Assembly (NCBI GenBank): GCA_026770585.1
Contig: MU646892.1
Coordinates: forward strand, 247,994-258,929
Length of the DNA: 10,936 bases
Source: Baffinella frigidus
Taxonomy: Eukaryota; Cryptophyceae; Cryptomonadales; Baffinellaceae
Direction: 5' to 3'
This document shows, piece after piece, positions 1 through 6,488 of the stretch (position 1 is its first letter; each line of letters opens with the position of its first letter). The notes under the pieces are model-generated. The model saw only the letters and a program-made list of their open reading frames with translations. It ran no database searches and was not told the DNA's origin. A program made the position numbers and the translations under genes.

Positions 1-50
1 AGGGTTGAGGGTTGAGGGTTGAGGGTTGAGGGTTGCGGGTGCAGGGTTTA
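1..50 (+). repeat. degenerate telomere-like array (TTGAGGG units), left edge
   Basis: About six 7-bp AGGGTTG units, then GCGGGTGCAGGGTTTAGG. It continues beyond the window and forms the intron following the 61-126 exon (minus strand). Confidence 0.85.
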
Positions 51-60
51 GGAGGCGCAC

Positions 61-126
61 CTCGTTGAACTCCTGGATGAGGGTGACGGAGTTGGGGTCG
101 CGATGGTCGATGCCCGCCCGCGGATC
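61..126 (-). CDS. probable later kinase exon (post helix F)
   Basis: 66 nt, 22 codons, phase 0 at both ends. Acceptor TTGCAG|GAT, donor AACGAG|GTGCGC. It encodes DPRAGIDHRDPNSVTLIQEF and ends NE. The NSVTLIQEFN stretch resembles the segment after helix F in STN7-type kinases, where a D/N..LIQFN motif occurs. It lies in the expected order after exon 8, but the helix-F exon that should precede it was not found. The intron beyond it is again telomere-like and runs off the window. Linkage to the same gene is inferred. Confidence 0.6.
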
Positions 127-3100
127 CTGCAAGACTCGCCCCCGTCACCACCCTCTCGCTCTGACTCGCGCGCCGTGCCAACATCTCGCGAGCCAACTTC
201 TCGTGAGCCACCATCGCTCGAGCCAACATCGCTCGAGCCAAAACCTCTCGAGCAAAAAAAATCTCGAGCCAACATCTCTCGAGCCAACATCTCTCGAGCC
301 AACATCGCTGGAGCCAAACATCGATGAGAGGTTCAGGGAAGCGGCTGCGCGTGGAATGCCCTGCCAGAGATAGCAAACATGGGAGGGCGGCAAACCTCTG
401 AGTACAAAGAGCGTCTAAATGTATGTAATGAGCAGCCCAGATTAACTGAGACAGTGATATGCTTTGGAGAATGGCGGCAGACCGTTGGAGAAGGACGGGA
501 GGAGCAAATCGTCGATTGTAAGCTCTCAGATGTACCCGGCCAGCCAGTCGAATTTGACTGGCTGGCCGAAGGGAATGGCTCCAAAAACTCGTCGATGTGC
601 TCCGACCGTGAGGCCACACTGCATTGTGTAGCTACGCAGGGACAAAAGCTTCAGAAACAAGGTATTTTCGGTTACCTTATCCATACGAACCCCCTATGTC
701 CCTACGTATTGCCTACCGCAGGGTCTCAGGTCTTATCGCTCAGGGCTTATTCAAAATCTCTTCGAAGTCTGCTGTGTGGGTTGGGGGAGGGCGGCAGACC
801 TTGGAGAAGGACGGGAGGAGGCACCGGATGCCCGTGATTCCGACCGTGTACACGTCGAACTGCGAACACGGGTTCCGTTGAGGTTTGGGGTGCAGGGTCT
901 GCCAGCGAGACGCGAGCGAGGTTGCTCAAAAACATCTTTCTCGACCTTGACCGTATGACCGTGTCACACGGTTCGAAATCCAGCTCTGCCTGAAGTACAT
1001 CTGGTCTCGTCATAAATGCAGGGGGGGGGGGGTAATAGTTCAGGAAAAGGTCTGCAACCCGCATGTGGGTTGCCCCATGTGGGTTGCAGTTTTCAGGAAA
1101 GAGGTTTTTGGGGTTCAGGGTTGGGGCATCCGCTGCCTCCAGTGGGCAACCCACATGGGAAGGGTCTGCAACCCTTTCCGGGTTCTTTCGGAGAGATGCG
1201 CTTCTCGGGCGGGCGATCTGTAGACAGGGTCGATTGGCATGCCTCACACGGGAGAAGCCACACGCGCTGTATGTTGACTAAAAAGAATGCCAGACCGGAA
1301 AGTCACGGGTGAGAATTTGTAAAGCGCTTAGTCCGGGCTATCCACTCGAGAACGCAAGAGGAGCCTATTTAAAACCTTCAGGGCTGATTACGATTTTTAA
1401 ATGTAGGGCCGTAAAAGGATTTTAAAGGGCTGTGTCGAAGAAGAAAATAATATTGAGGATTAAAATAGTTGCGCCCCTCAAACGATTAGAAATATCGTCT
1501 TTCTATGCGAAATCCGTGATCATTATAAAAAAGATCACGGTTTTGGATAAGATTGACCAACCTCGTGTCTGTCTCACAGCATTATTTTTAAATGGCTCCA
1601 GTGTTATTACACATAATCTCTGTGGCAATCAGGACGTGACCGGTACAAATCTTAAAACCTCACATTTAAATAGGCCCCTGCAGCGTTCTCGTGTGGATGT
1701 GATCAACAAATGGCGTTTTTTTTCATGGCCAGGTGGGGCAAGACCTTGCCCGGGGCGTTGGGGGAGATGCGCTTCTCGGGGGGGGCGTAGATAGGGTCCA
1801 TCGACACGTCCTTCACGCCCGTCCCTGACTGCATGTCGCACCCCGCGCCTGCCCTCATGCGAAACATCCTTGGATTAGGCGTTTTTTTAGGTGGTATTTG
1901 CCAGGTGCGGCTTGCAGTCCGGGACGGGAGTTAAGGACCTCTCGATCGACGCCATCTACCCTCAAAGTCTGCTGAAAAGTGAGTAGGTGGTCGCTTTTCA
2001 GAAGACTCGTGAGGGTAGAAGGCGTCCATCGAGAGGTCCTTCACCCCCGTACCAGACGGCATGTCGCACCCGGCGCCTGGTTGAGGCTTTAGGAGTAAGG
2101 AGTTATGGGTGCGGAAAATCTTTGGATTCAGCGGGGCTTTGATAGGTTGGATCGAGACGCCCGTTCCCGACGGGATGCCGCACCCCGCACCTGCCCTCGT
2201 CCAAAATGTCGTTGGGATTCAGCCGAATGTAGAAGCCAAATGTCCTCGTATCAAGCAATTTCCTGGTAGTAGTTGATCACGTTTGAGAAGGCTCGGATGG
2301 TCATAAAGAGGGAGAAGGAGGGGCGATGGTGTCTCGCCCCCTGTTGGCCCTGGACCGTTGAGCCTGATCCTAAAACCAAATGGTTTCTCGGGTGGTGTGA
2401 TCCTGAAAACACATGTCTGTCCCGGGTGGAGGAGGAGGGGCGCGCACCGAAGTCGATGAGCTTGAGCGACGATCCTGACACGATGCAGTTCTCGGGCTGC
2501 GGCGTGGAACGAGAGGGGTTAGCACCCTATAATGTCTTCATTCTTCCTATGAGTGTGGGGACGGGGTCCTAGACGGGCCCGCCTCGGGCGCAGAAGAAGT
2601 CGTTACGGTACGAGAGGTGTAAGCCTGATGAGAGAAGGGTTAGCACGGTGAGAGAGGGGTTAGCAAGGAAACAGAGGGGTTAGCACGGTGAGAGAGGGGT
2701 TAGCACGGCGAGAGATGGATCAGCACGGTTAGAGAGGTTAGAGAGGGATTAGCACCCAGAGAGGGGCACCAAGAGAGGGTGAAGCACCCCTCTGAGAAAG
2801 TGCGCTGGGATGCCCGCCCACAGGGCTGTCGCGGGGGAGGGTCTAGAAAGGCAGACAGGGGCGTGACACTCCACAAGTTCAGTCTTTCACCTCCGCAGGA
2901 CAACTCATCACTCAGGACCAAGTCTGCATGCAATGCGTGTTGGCCAGATGCTACGAACAAATAAGTGAATAAATGAACAAACAAACGAATCAACAAACGC
3001 CCGCGCCTTTTTGAGGCTCTGGCTGAGAGAACACCAGATGCCCTCTCCAAAGATCATCGATAATGGCAACCGTGCCCCCCCTCTTGGTTGGGCAGGGTCT

Positions 3101-5531
3101 AGCTCTGTGTCAGTACATCTGGGCTCACCAGAAATGTATCTTAGTGCTAGGTTGCACAAGAGTTCCTGCTCTAAATTTTGTTTTTTGGCGAGCCGAGATT
3201 GACTGGGGCAGAGCCATAGGGTGGACCCTGGACTCTCTTTGAAGGCACCGGTGGCTGCCAAGTGGTTGGTTGGGCAGGGTGTACCTTGATGTCGCGGTGG
3301 TACACGCCAACCGAGTGCATTTGCACGCACCTGAGGTACCAGAAACCCACTAGTAAGTACTATGCACCGCTCGAAACTGCGGCGTGCTGAGACATCCACT
3401 AGTAAGTACCGCCCCAACCCCTCAAATTTTCTGCGTGATGTGGGAGGGAGCACTCACTCTCGCTGCTCCAGACTTCTCTAACCAAGTGCAATGGCACCGC
3501 GCGACTGCCACCCTACTAGACCATAAAGCTTAAACCCGAAGCGCCCTTGCGCATTCGGGGATGCAAAGGGGTCGGGTCGGACGGGGATGCAAAGTTGTCG
3601 GTTGCAAAGAATGCAACGTAGTCGGGGTGCAAAGGGCAGAGCGCGGGGGGGGGTTGGGTGGGGGCAGACGTCTTGAGGAGGTCACTCATGACCTTCTTGC
3701 ACAGCGCCTCGTTGAGCAGCCCGTTGCTCTTGGCCCCGAGCTTTCCTGCCGCACCGTATTGGTTACTTGTTGATACAACACCGTACCCCATCATTGTACT
3801 AGTTGCTGCCGACCACCGCACCATGTCATGTACTAGTTAATGACCGCTGCACTGTATCCTTTAGAATTTGGGGGTTGGGGTTTGGGGTCTGGGGTTGAGA
3901 GTTTAGGTTTAGGGTTTAGGGTTCAGGGTTTAGGGTTCAGGGTTCACGGTTCAGGGTTTAGGTTTCAGGAATTAGGGTTCAGGATTTAAGTTTAGACTTT
4001 GGGGTTTAGAGTTTAGGGTTCAGTGTTCAGGGTTCAGGGTTATGGGTTCAGGTTTTAGGGTTTAGGGTTTAGGTTCTAGGGTTCAGGGTTCAGGGTTGAG
4101 GTTTCAGGGTGTAGGGTTTAGGGTGTAGGGTTTAGGGTTCAGGGTCCAGAGTTCGGGGTTCAGGGTTTAGGGTTTAGGGTTCAGGGTTTAGGGTTCAGGG
4201 TGCAGGGTGCAGGGTGTTGGGTTCAGGGTCCAGGGTTCAGGTTTTGGGGTTTAGGGTGTAAGGTTTTGGGGTCAGGGTTGAGGCAGGGAGCAGGCCACCA
4301 GCCAGGTGAAGCATTTCCCACCTTGAGGTTTTCCGGAGTTGTACCAGGGGAGGTATCAGAAATCGGAACCTTGTTGGTAAAACTCCGCCAAAGTGGAAAC
4401 GAGGTCAACACGTGACGTCATGGGCATGGAGGGGGGTGGGCAGCGGACTGGACCATGAGGAGGAGAAGGGTTTAGCGTGGAGGGGAGGAGGGGGAGACCA
4501 GCAGCCTGGCCCGAGAGGAGAAGATCCTCGAGCGAATCCGCACCTTCTTTCTTAAAAGCCATCCCCACCCCGCCCAGCCCCTGCCCAGATCGGATATCTC
4601 AAAACGGATCGGATGTCGTGTACTTTCGATTCGGATCACGGCTCGCACTCCGGACTAGAGCCAGCGCTCCTCAGTGGTGAATCGAGACTGGCGAGCTGCT
4701 GATGGTGGCGGGTCCTCATCCTTCAAACACAAAATACGTCCTGTTTCCTCCAACTGAGAATCATCCGGCATCACCATCGAGTTTTTCGTGCACTGAACCG
4801 CCTGGCATCTGAATCACAACGCGGAGACGAATGTGTGCAACCTGCTCGGCAGCCGTGGCAGGGTCGAGGGCCACGTCGCCCAGGTACTTCGCGAAGCCGC
4901 CGCCGGAAGGGAACGCCGCGTCGAGCCTGGTTGAGGTTGCAGGGTTCAGAATTCAGGGTTCAGGGTTCAGGGTTCAGGGTTCAGGGTTCAGGGTTCAGGG
5001 TTTGGGGTTTGGGGTTGGGGTTTGGGGTTGAGGGTTTACTTCTCGTTGACAAACATCTCGTTGGAGAACGTTCGGAGCCCAAAGTCGTTGAGGAAGGGCA
5101 CCTTGACGACGACCTGGCTGCCCAGCATGCCCTGCATGCGGGTGCGGTGCTTAGGATGATGCAAGGGGCCATGACAAATCGGAGGCTGTTCTCTCCTGCG
5201 CTTTGGAACTCTGATGCACAATGCATCATTGCTGTCCTGAAAACCCCAGCACAACAAATGAAGGGGAACCGCATGCATCCAGTCTGTCGGCCCCCACCTG
5301 CTTGCCGAACCAGACCTTCCCGAAGTTGCCCTGGGCCTGGGACGGCGAGGCGATGTTCAGGCCGAAATCGTTCGGGGAGAAAGTCTTGGCCTGGAGCGAG
5401 ATCGATGCTGGCAAGGCGCCGCCGCGCGGGGCGAGGCGCGGCAGCGACCCCGTCTGGAGGAAGGCGGAAACGTGTGCGGCCGGCAACACCGCCAGGGCGA
5501 GCAGGCCGAGGAGACAGGCATGGCCCCCCAT
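61..5531 (-). CDS. plastid-targeted STN7/STN8-like Ser/Thr protein kinase, multi-exon, 3' incomplete
   Basis: Reconstructed by joining exons at GT..AG boundaries; the first eight exons (5298-5531 down to 1745-1848) total 768 nt, or 256 codons with no stop. Kinase landmarks appear in the right order and spacing. QGNFGKV is the glycine loop; it lies 15 residues before the lysine of VVVKVP, as in canonical kinases. Helix C, beta-4 (FAKYLGDV), the hinge (FKKEG), helix E, HRDIKPEN, IDFGA and MDPIYAPPE follow. All catalytic residues (K, HRD Asp, Asn, DFG Asp, APE-type Glu) are present. The DPxYxPPE segment and a later LIQEFNE exon resemble thylakoid state-transition kinases, which phosphorylate light-harvesting or photosystem II proteins. 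The N-terminus carries a signal peptide plus plastid transit peptide. The helix-F exon was not found and the C-terminus lies outside the window. That it is a kinase is nearly certain; the STN family assignment and target are inference. Confidence 0.88.
179..330 (+). repeat. 15-bp minisatellite
   Basis: About ten units of CAACATCTCTCGAGC with point changes (one of 16 bp with an A8 run at 254-261). It lies in the intron just upstream, in gene sense, of the 61-126 exon. The unit is a multiple of three, so all frames stay open and create spurious reading frames. Confidence 0.85.
537..568. repeat. perfect hairpin, 13-bp arms
   Basis: CGGCCAGCCAGTC at 537-549 is exactly complementary to GACTGGCTGGCCG at 556-568, with a 6-nt loop. 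Function unknown. Confidence 0.85.
661..780 (+). repeat. dispersed repeat, copy 1 (inverted partner at 9048-9168)
   Basis: About 120 bp aligning by eye to the reverse complement of 9048-9168, including CCTTATCCATA, CCTATGTCCCT, ATTGCCTACCG and ATCTCTTCGAAG in the same order. A more diverged relative seems present near 6885-6950. Confidence 0.75.
982..1020 (+). repeat. short dispersed repeat (partner 3101-3139)
   Basis: AGCTCTG, AGTACATCTGG and AAATG blocks occur in the same order and spacing at 982-1020 and 3101-3139, allowing one or two indels. Both lie inside kinase introns. Confidence 0.6.
1185..1236 (-). pseudogene. decayed copy of kinase exon 8 (3' half)
   Basis: GAGATGCGCTTCTCGGGCGG on the plus strand matches the EKRIS region of exon 8 (1768-1787), and the similarity continues into the DPIY codons. 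The copy reads ATCGACCCTGTCTAC and then loses frame before the PPE equivalent. It sits about 0.55 kb beyond exon 8 in gene sense. Confidence 0.7.
1632..1674 (-). repeat. dispersed AT-rich repeat (partner 9491-9533)
   Basis: The reverse complement of 1632-1674 shares CTATTTAAATGTG/GGTT..TAA..GTACCGGTCACG with 9491-9533. This is a second family with inverted copies at the two ends of the window. Confidence 0.65.
1745..1848 (-). CDS. kinase exon 8: activation segment through APPE motif
   Basis: 104 nt, phase 1 in and probably phase 0 out. Acceptor GGGCAG|GC, donor GGCAAG|GTCTTG. It completes DFG and encodes AGCDMQSGTGVKDVSMDPIY followed by APPEKRISPNAPGK. The DPIYAPPE block is the P+1/APE region. 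A Tyr-x-Pro-Pro-Glu form with Asp-Pro before it is typical of STN7/STN8-like kinases. The 3' boundary is less certain than the 5' one. Several decayed copies of this exon lie nearby. Confidence 0.87.
1904..1980 (+). pseudogene. inverted decayed copy of kinase exon 8
   Basis: Read on the plus strand, it encodes a GLQSGTGVKDLSIDAIYPQS stretch aligning with the exon-8 segment AGCDMQSGTGVKDVSMDPIY. A few residues after CCAG are deleted and the PPE motif is lost. It forms a near-perfect inverted repeat with the adjoining copy at 1991-2076, so a transcript could fold into a hairpin with arms of about 65 nt and a short loop. Confidence 0.75.
1991..2076 (-). pseudogene. extra copy of kinase exon 8 with intact acceptor and open frame
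   Basis: It is preceded by CTCAACCAG and uses the same phase as exon 8. It would give DFG-AGCDMPSGTGVKDLSMDAFY followed by PHESSEKR. The PPE motif is replaced by PHESSE. It could be a decayed copy or an alternative (cassette) exon that would yield an altered activation segment. No clear donor was found. Confidence 0.7.
2149..2190 (-). pseudogene. truncated copy of kinase exon 8 (5' end only)
   Basis: Preceded by GAGGGCAG, as exon 8 is by GGGCAG. It encodes AGCGIPSGTGVSI, with the metal-proximal Asp of GCD changed to Gly and a 9-bp deletion after SGTGV. Flanking intron sequence (CCTTGGATT-like, about 2100-2125 and 2200-2225) is also shared with 1855-1880, so the duplication unit included intron. 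Confidence 0.7.
2448..2496 (-). CDS. kinase exon 7: PEN and DFG motif
   Basis: 49 nt, phase 0 in and phase 1 out. Acceptor GCCGCAG|CCC, donor TTCG|GTGCGC. It encodes PENCIVSGSSLKLIDF plus the first base of the DFG glycine codon. Asn of PEN and Asp of DFG are the two metal-binding residues and both are intact. Joined to exon 6 it gives HRDIKPENC without any correction. Confidence 0.92.
2497..3284 (-). other. intron 6, with a 20-bp minisatellite
   Basis: It runs from donor AAG|GTACAC to acceptor GCCGCAG. No coding signal was seen. It contains the minisatellite at 2629-2757, an A-rich (AAATGAAC)-like stretch at 2954-2999 and one copy of a dispersed repeat at 3101-3139. Confidence 0.6.
2629..2757 (+). 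repeat. 20-bp minisatellite TGAGAGAGGGGTTAGCACGG
   Basis: Five near-identical 20-bp units occupy 2629-2728, followed by a rearranged unit to 2757. A single outlying copy (CGAGAGGGGTTAGCACCC) sits at 2510-2527 beside exon 7. Confidence 0.85.
3285..3330 (-). CDS. kinase exon 6: catalytic loop HRDIK
   Basis: 46 nt, phase 2 in and phase 0 out. Acceptor CCTCAG|G, donor ATCAAG|GTACAC. It encodes CVQMHSVGVYHRDIK, an unmistakable end of helix E plus catalytic loop, with catalytic Asp in HRD and the following Lys. The intron interrupts the loop exactly between IK and PEN. Confidence 0.92.
3331..3669 (-). other. intron 5, short tandem motifs
   Basis: It contains a repeated CCACTAGTAAGTAC (about 3347-3360 and 3395-3408) and a loose tandem of GGGGATGCAAAG units (about 3556-3635). 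No coding signal. Confidence 0.55.
3670..3745 (-). CDS. kinase exon 5: helix E first half
   Basis: 76 nt, phase 1 in and phase 2 out. Acceptor GCGGCAG|GA, donor AAGAC|GTCTGC. It encodes KLGAKSNGLLNEALCKKVMS and then DLLK. This reads as a kinase helix E, with the DLLKT segment leading to the catalytic loop. Joining to exon 6 puts the histidine of MHS seven residues after the LL pair, as in STN-type kinases. Confidence 0.78.
3749..3845 (+). repeat. degenerate tandem, about 37-bp unit, abutting exon 5
   Basis: Three loosely related units share ACCGTA/CACCATG.., TACTAGTT and GACC..CTGC blocks. The first overlaps the acceptor region of exon 5. Confidence 0.4.
3867..4286 (+). repeat. interstitial telomere-like array, G-rich strand on plus
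   Basis: About 420 bp of TTTAGGG, TTCAGGG, GTGCAGGG and TTTGGGG units with sporadic substitutions, within intron 4 of the kinase gene. The base unit matches the plant-type telomere repeat TTTAGGG. Confidence 0.9.
4499..4580 (-). CDS. kinase exon 4: beta-5, hinge and helix D
   Basis: 82 nt, phase 0 in and phase 1 out. Acceptor GGGCAG|GGG, donor GCTG|GTCTCC (weak). It encodes GLGGVGMAFKKEGADSLEDL and then LLSGQAA. The segment MAFKKEG followed by SLEDLL matches the beta-5, hinge and helix-D pattern (hydrophobic strand, acidic hinge residue, then a leucine-rich helix). Phases agree with both neighbours, which supports the otherwise weak donor. Confidence 0.75.
4842..4926 (-). CDS. kinase exon 3: helix C end and beta-4
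   Basis: 85 nt, phase 2 in and phase 0 out. Acceptor AACCAG|G, donor GAGCAG|GTTGCA. It encodes LDAAFPSGGGFAKYLGDVAL and continues to TAAEQ. The segment FAKYLGDV fits the beta-4 strand after helix C, as in STN-type kinases. It is bounded upstream by an intron made of telomere-like repeats. Confidence 0.82.
4927..5039 (-). repeat. intron 2, built of telomere-like repeats
   Basis: The 113-bp intron between exons 2 and 3 is filled by 7-bp TTCAGGG/TTTGGGG/TTGGGGT-type units (C-rich when read in gene sense). It starts GTAAACCCT and ends CTCAACCAG, so the donor and polypyrimidine-like tract belong to the repeat itself. Confidence 0.8.
5040..5131 (-). CDS. kinase exon 2: beta-3 lysine and helix C
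   Basis: 92 nt, phase 0 in and phase 2 out. Acceptor ATGCAG|GGC, donor GAGAA|GTAAAC. It begins GMLGSQVVVKVPFLND, with the ATP-anchoring lysine in VVVKVP. It continues through a helix-C region containing FSNEMFVNEK, which offers the salt-bridge glutamate. A second in-frame AG 18 nt upstream is possible. The ATGCAG site is preferred because it gives the canonical loop-to-lysine spacing. Confidence 0.85.
5298..5531 (-). CDS. kinase exon 1: signal and transit peptide plus glycine-rich loop
   Basis: Encodes 78 residues from ATG at 5531. The N-terminus has a short basic/polar start and a hydrophobic core (LLGLLALAVLPAA), then a cleavage site VSA|F. Phe at +1 after signal cleavage is the known hallmark of import into red-algal-derived complex plastids. 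A basic, Ser/Pro/Gly-rich transit region follows to about residue 45. The exon ends in the nucleotide-binding loop AQGNFGKVWFGKQ. The first glycine of GxGxxG is replaced by alanine, while the other two are kept. The donor is CAG|GTGGGG, phase 0. The frame stays open far upstream of this ATG, but that stretch is Pro-rich and antisense to another frame. The start was chosen because it places the signal peptide at the N-terminus. Confidence 0.85.
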
Positions 5532-5938
5532 CCTCGGATCTCGTTCGGGGATCGCCGAACGTTTTTCGAACGGACGATGGCGCGGGCGGCTGGGCTCGCG
5601 GAGCGTCGGTACGAGGGCGACGCAGTGGCGGGAAAGCGCGGGGCGTTCGTGTCGACGAGGGCGCTGCGCGAGCAGCTTGCTCACCAAGTCTCGCGTCTGA
5701 AAAATTTTTTGCTGGCATCTGGGAGACCTCCTCGACCGCGGAGTCACCTGTCCCCTCCGAAGCTGGCGCGGGTAGAACTGCCGTGAATGCTTCGCCTGCC
5801 CCAAGCTGCACCTCGCGTGTCCGCTCCCTGGGAAGCCAACGCAATCTGGCGGAGAGAGGTGTGTCTGGATATGGCGGCAATGCTCCTTCACCTGGTCATG
5901 CTGAGGCAATCCGGGCGTGGGCGGCATCCTGTCCCCGT
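5532..5938. promoter_or_regulatory. possible bidirectional promoter region
   Basis: It lies between the kinase start (minus, 5531) and the first ATG of the candidate divergent plus-strand frame (5939). It is GC-rich with no TATA box that I could see. The assignment rests only on gene layout. Confidence 0.25.
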
Positions 5939-6488
5939 ATGGAGCATGCCCCTGCTCAGCTACAGCCATACGCCGGAGGATGCGGCCTGCCGCGCTCGCT
6001 CCAAACCTCGCTGCCGTGGAACGGCGGAGAACCGGCAACCGAGTGGGGGGCTTTGGCAAGCCAAGGTCCTGGCCGGGTGCCGTCATTCTCCAGCAAGATC
6101 GCCGCCACTGGAGCGTCACGGCCAGGGGGCAAGCAGGGGGTGGCGGCGGCGGTTGGCAAGACAGGCCGAATGCGTGAGCGAGAGTCAGACTCGAGCGAGA
6201 CTGACTCCGAGGACGAGACGGGGGGCTCTGGCTCTGAAACAGAAAAGACTCGCGGAGGAGCGCTGGAGGGCGCTGGGAAGAGGAGGGAGGCGGCCTCTGC
6301 GGGAAAGCAGGGGGGGCGGGGCACACGGCCGGGACCGCGGCTGAGAAGCAAGGCGACACTGGGGGATTCGAGCGACGAATCGTGCAGCGACGACGATTGG
6401 GAGGCACAGCGCTCGCTGAGGGGGGCGAGGCGAGGTGGAGCAGGAGGGGCAGGGGGAAGGAGACGCGGCGAGGTGGGCAGAGCGTCTG
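5939..6488 (+). CDS. candidate first exon of a divergent gene, acidic Ser-rich protein
   Basis: The open frame, read from ATG at 5939 (MEHAPAQLQP), stays open to a stop at 6683-6685. A consensus donor CTG|GTAAGG at 6489 suggests that an exon ends at 6488. The protein is low-complexity and probably disordered. It carries two acidic serine clusters, ESDSSETDSEDETGGSGSE and GDSSDESCSDDDWE, separated by basic Gly/Arg/Lys stretches. Such clusters are casein-kinase-2-like sites common in nuclear proteins, but no domain is recognisable. GC-rich sequence produces long open frames in several phases here, including antisense ones, so coding status is uncertain. No downstream exon was identified. Confidence 0.35.

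Larger units (their letters stand above)
472..821 (+). repeat. direct repeat pair, about 30 bp
   Basis: GCGGCAGACCGTTGGAGAAG at about 474 recurs at about 791 with one base missing, and both continue GACGGGAGGAG. The copies are about 317 bp apart. A shorter related piece (GGGAGGGCGGCAAACC) is at 381-396. Confidence 0.75.
127..1744 (-). other. presumed intron(s) between exon 8 and the 61-126 exon; missing helix-F exon
   Basis: A minus-strand exon of roughly 50-100 nt carrying the helix-F pattern (D-x-Y-S-x-G-hydrophobic) is expected here, but I could not identify it convincingly. The stretch holds a 15-bp minisatellite (179-330), a direct repeat near 474 and 790, a hairpin at 537-568, one arm of a large dispersed repeat (661-780), a G12 run at 1021-1032, a decayed exon-8 copy near 1185-1236, and an AT-rich part (about 1350-1680). 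Confidence 0.5.
1849..2447 (-). other. intron 7, filled largely by exon-8-derived duplications
   Basis: It runs from donor TTCG|GTGCGC to acceptor GGGCAG|GC. Three exon-8 copies occupy 1904-2190. The rest (about 2200-2447) shows no coding pattern that I could support. Confidence 0.6.

Noticed and set aside
179-330. CRISPR-like array
   Set aside because: The units are contiguous 15-mers without unique spacers, in a eukaryotic intron. It is a minisatellite.
333-380. Helix-F exon of the kinase (MFAISG-like reading on the minus strand)
   Set aside because: Only a vague resemblance. It lacks the invariant Asp and has no matching splice sites or phase.
968-980. GGTTCGAAATCC as a tRNA T-loop or Pol III B box
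   Set aside because: The flanking bases do not form a T-stem, and no A box or cloverleaf fits upstream.
747-1247. 166-codon minus-strand frame
   Set aside because: It crosses the G12 run, a dispersed repeat and a decayed exon copy, with no protein-like pattern.
2629-2757. CRISPR-like array
   Set aside because: Contiguous 20-bp units with no spacers.
4981-5037. True chromosome end (telomere)
   Set aside because: Unique exon sequence lies on both sides and the units are degenerate, so the array is interstitial.
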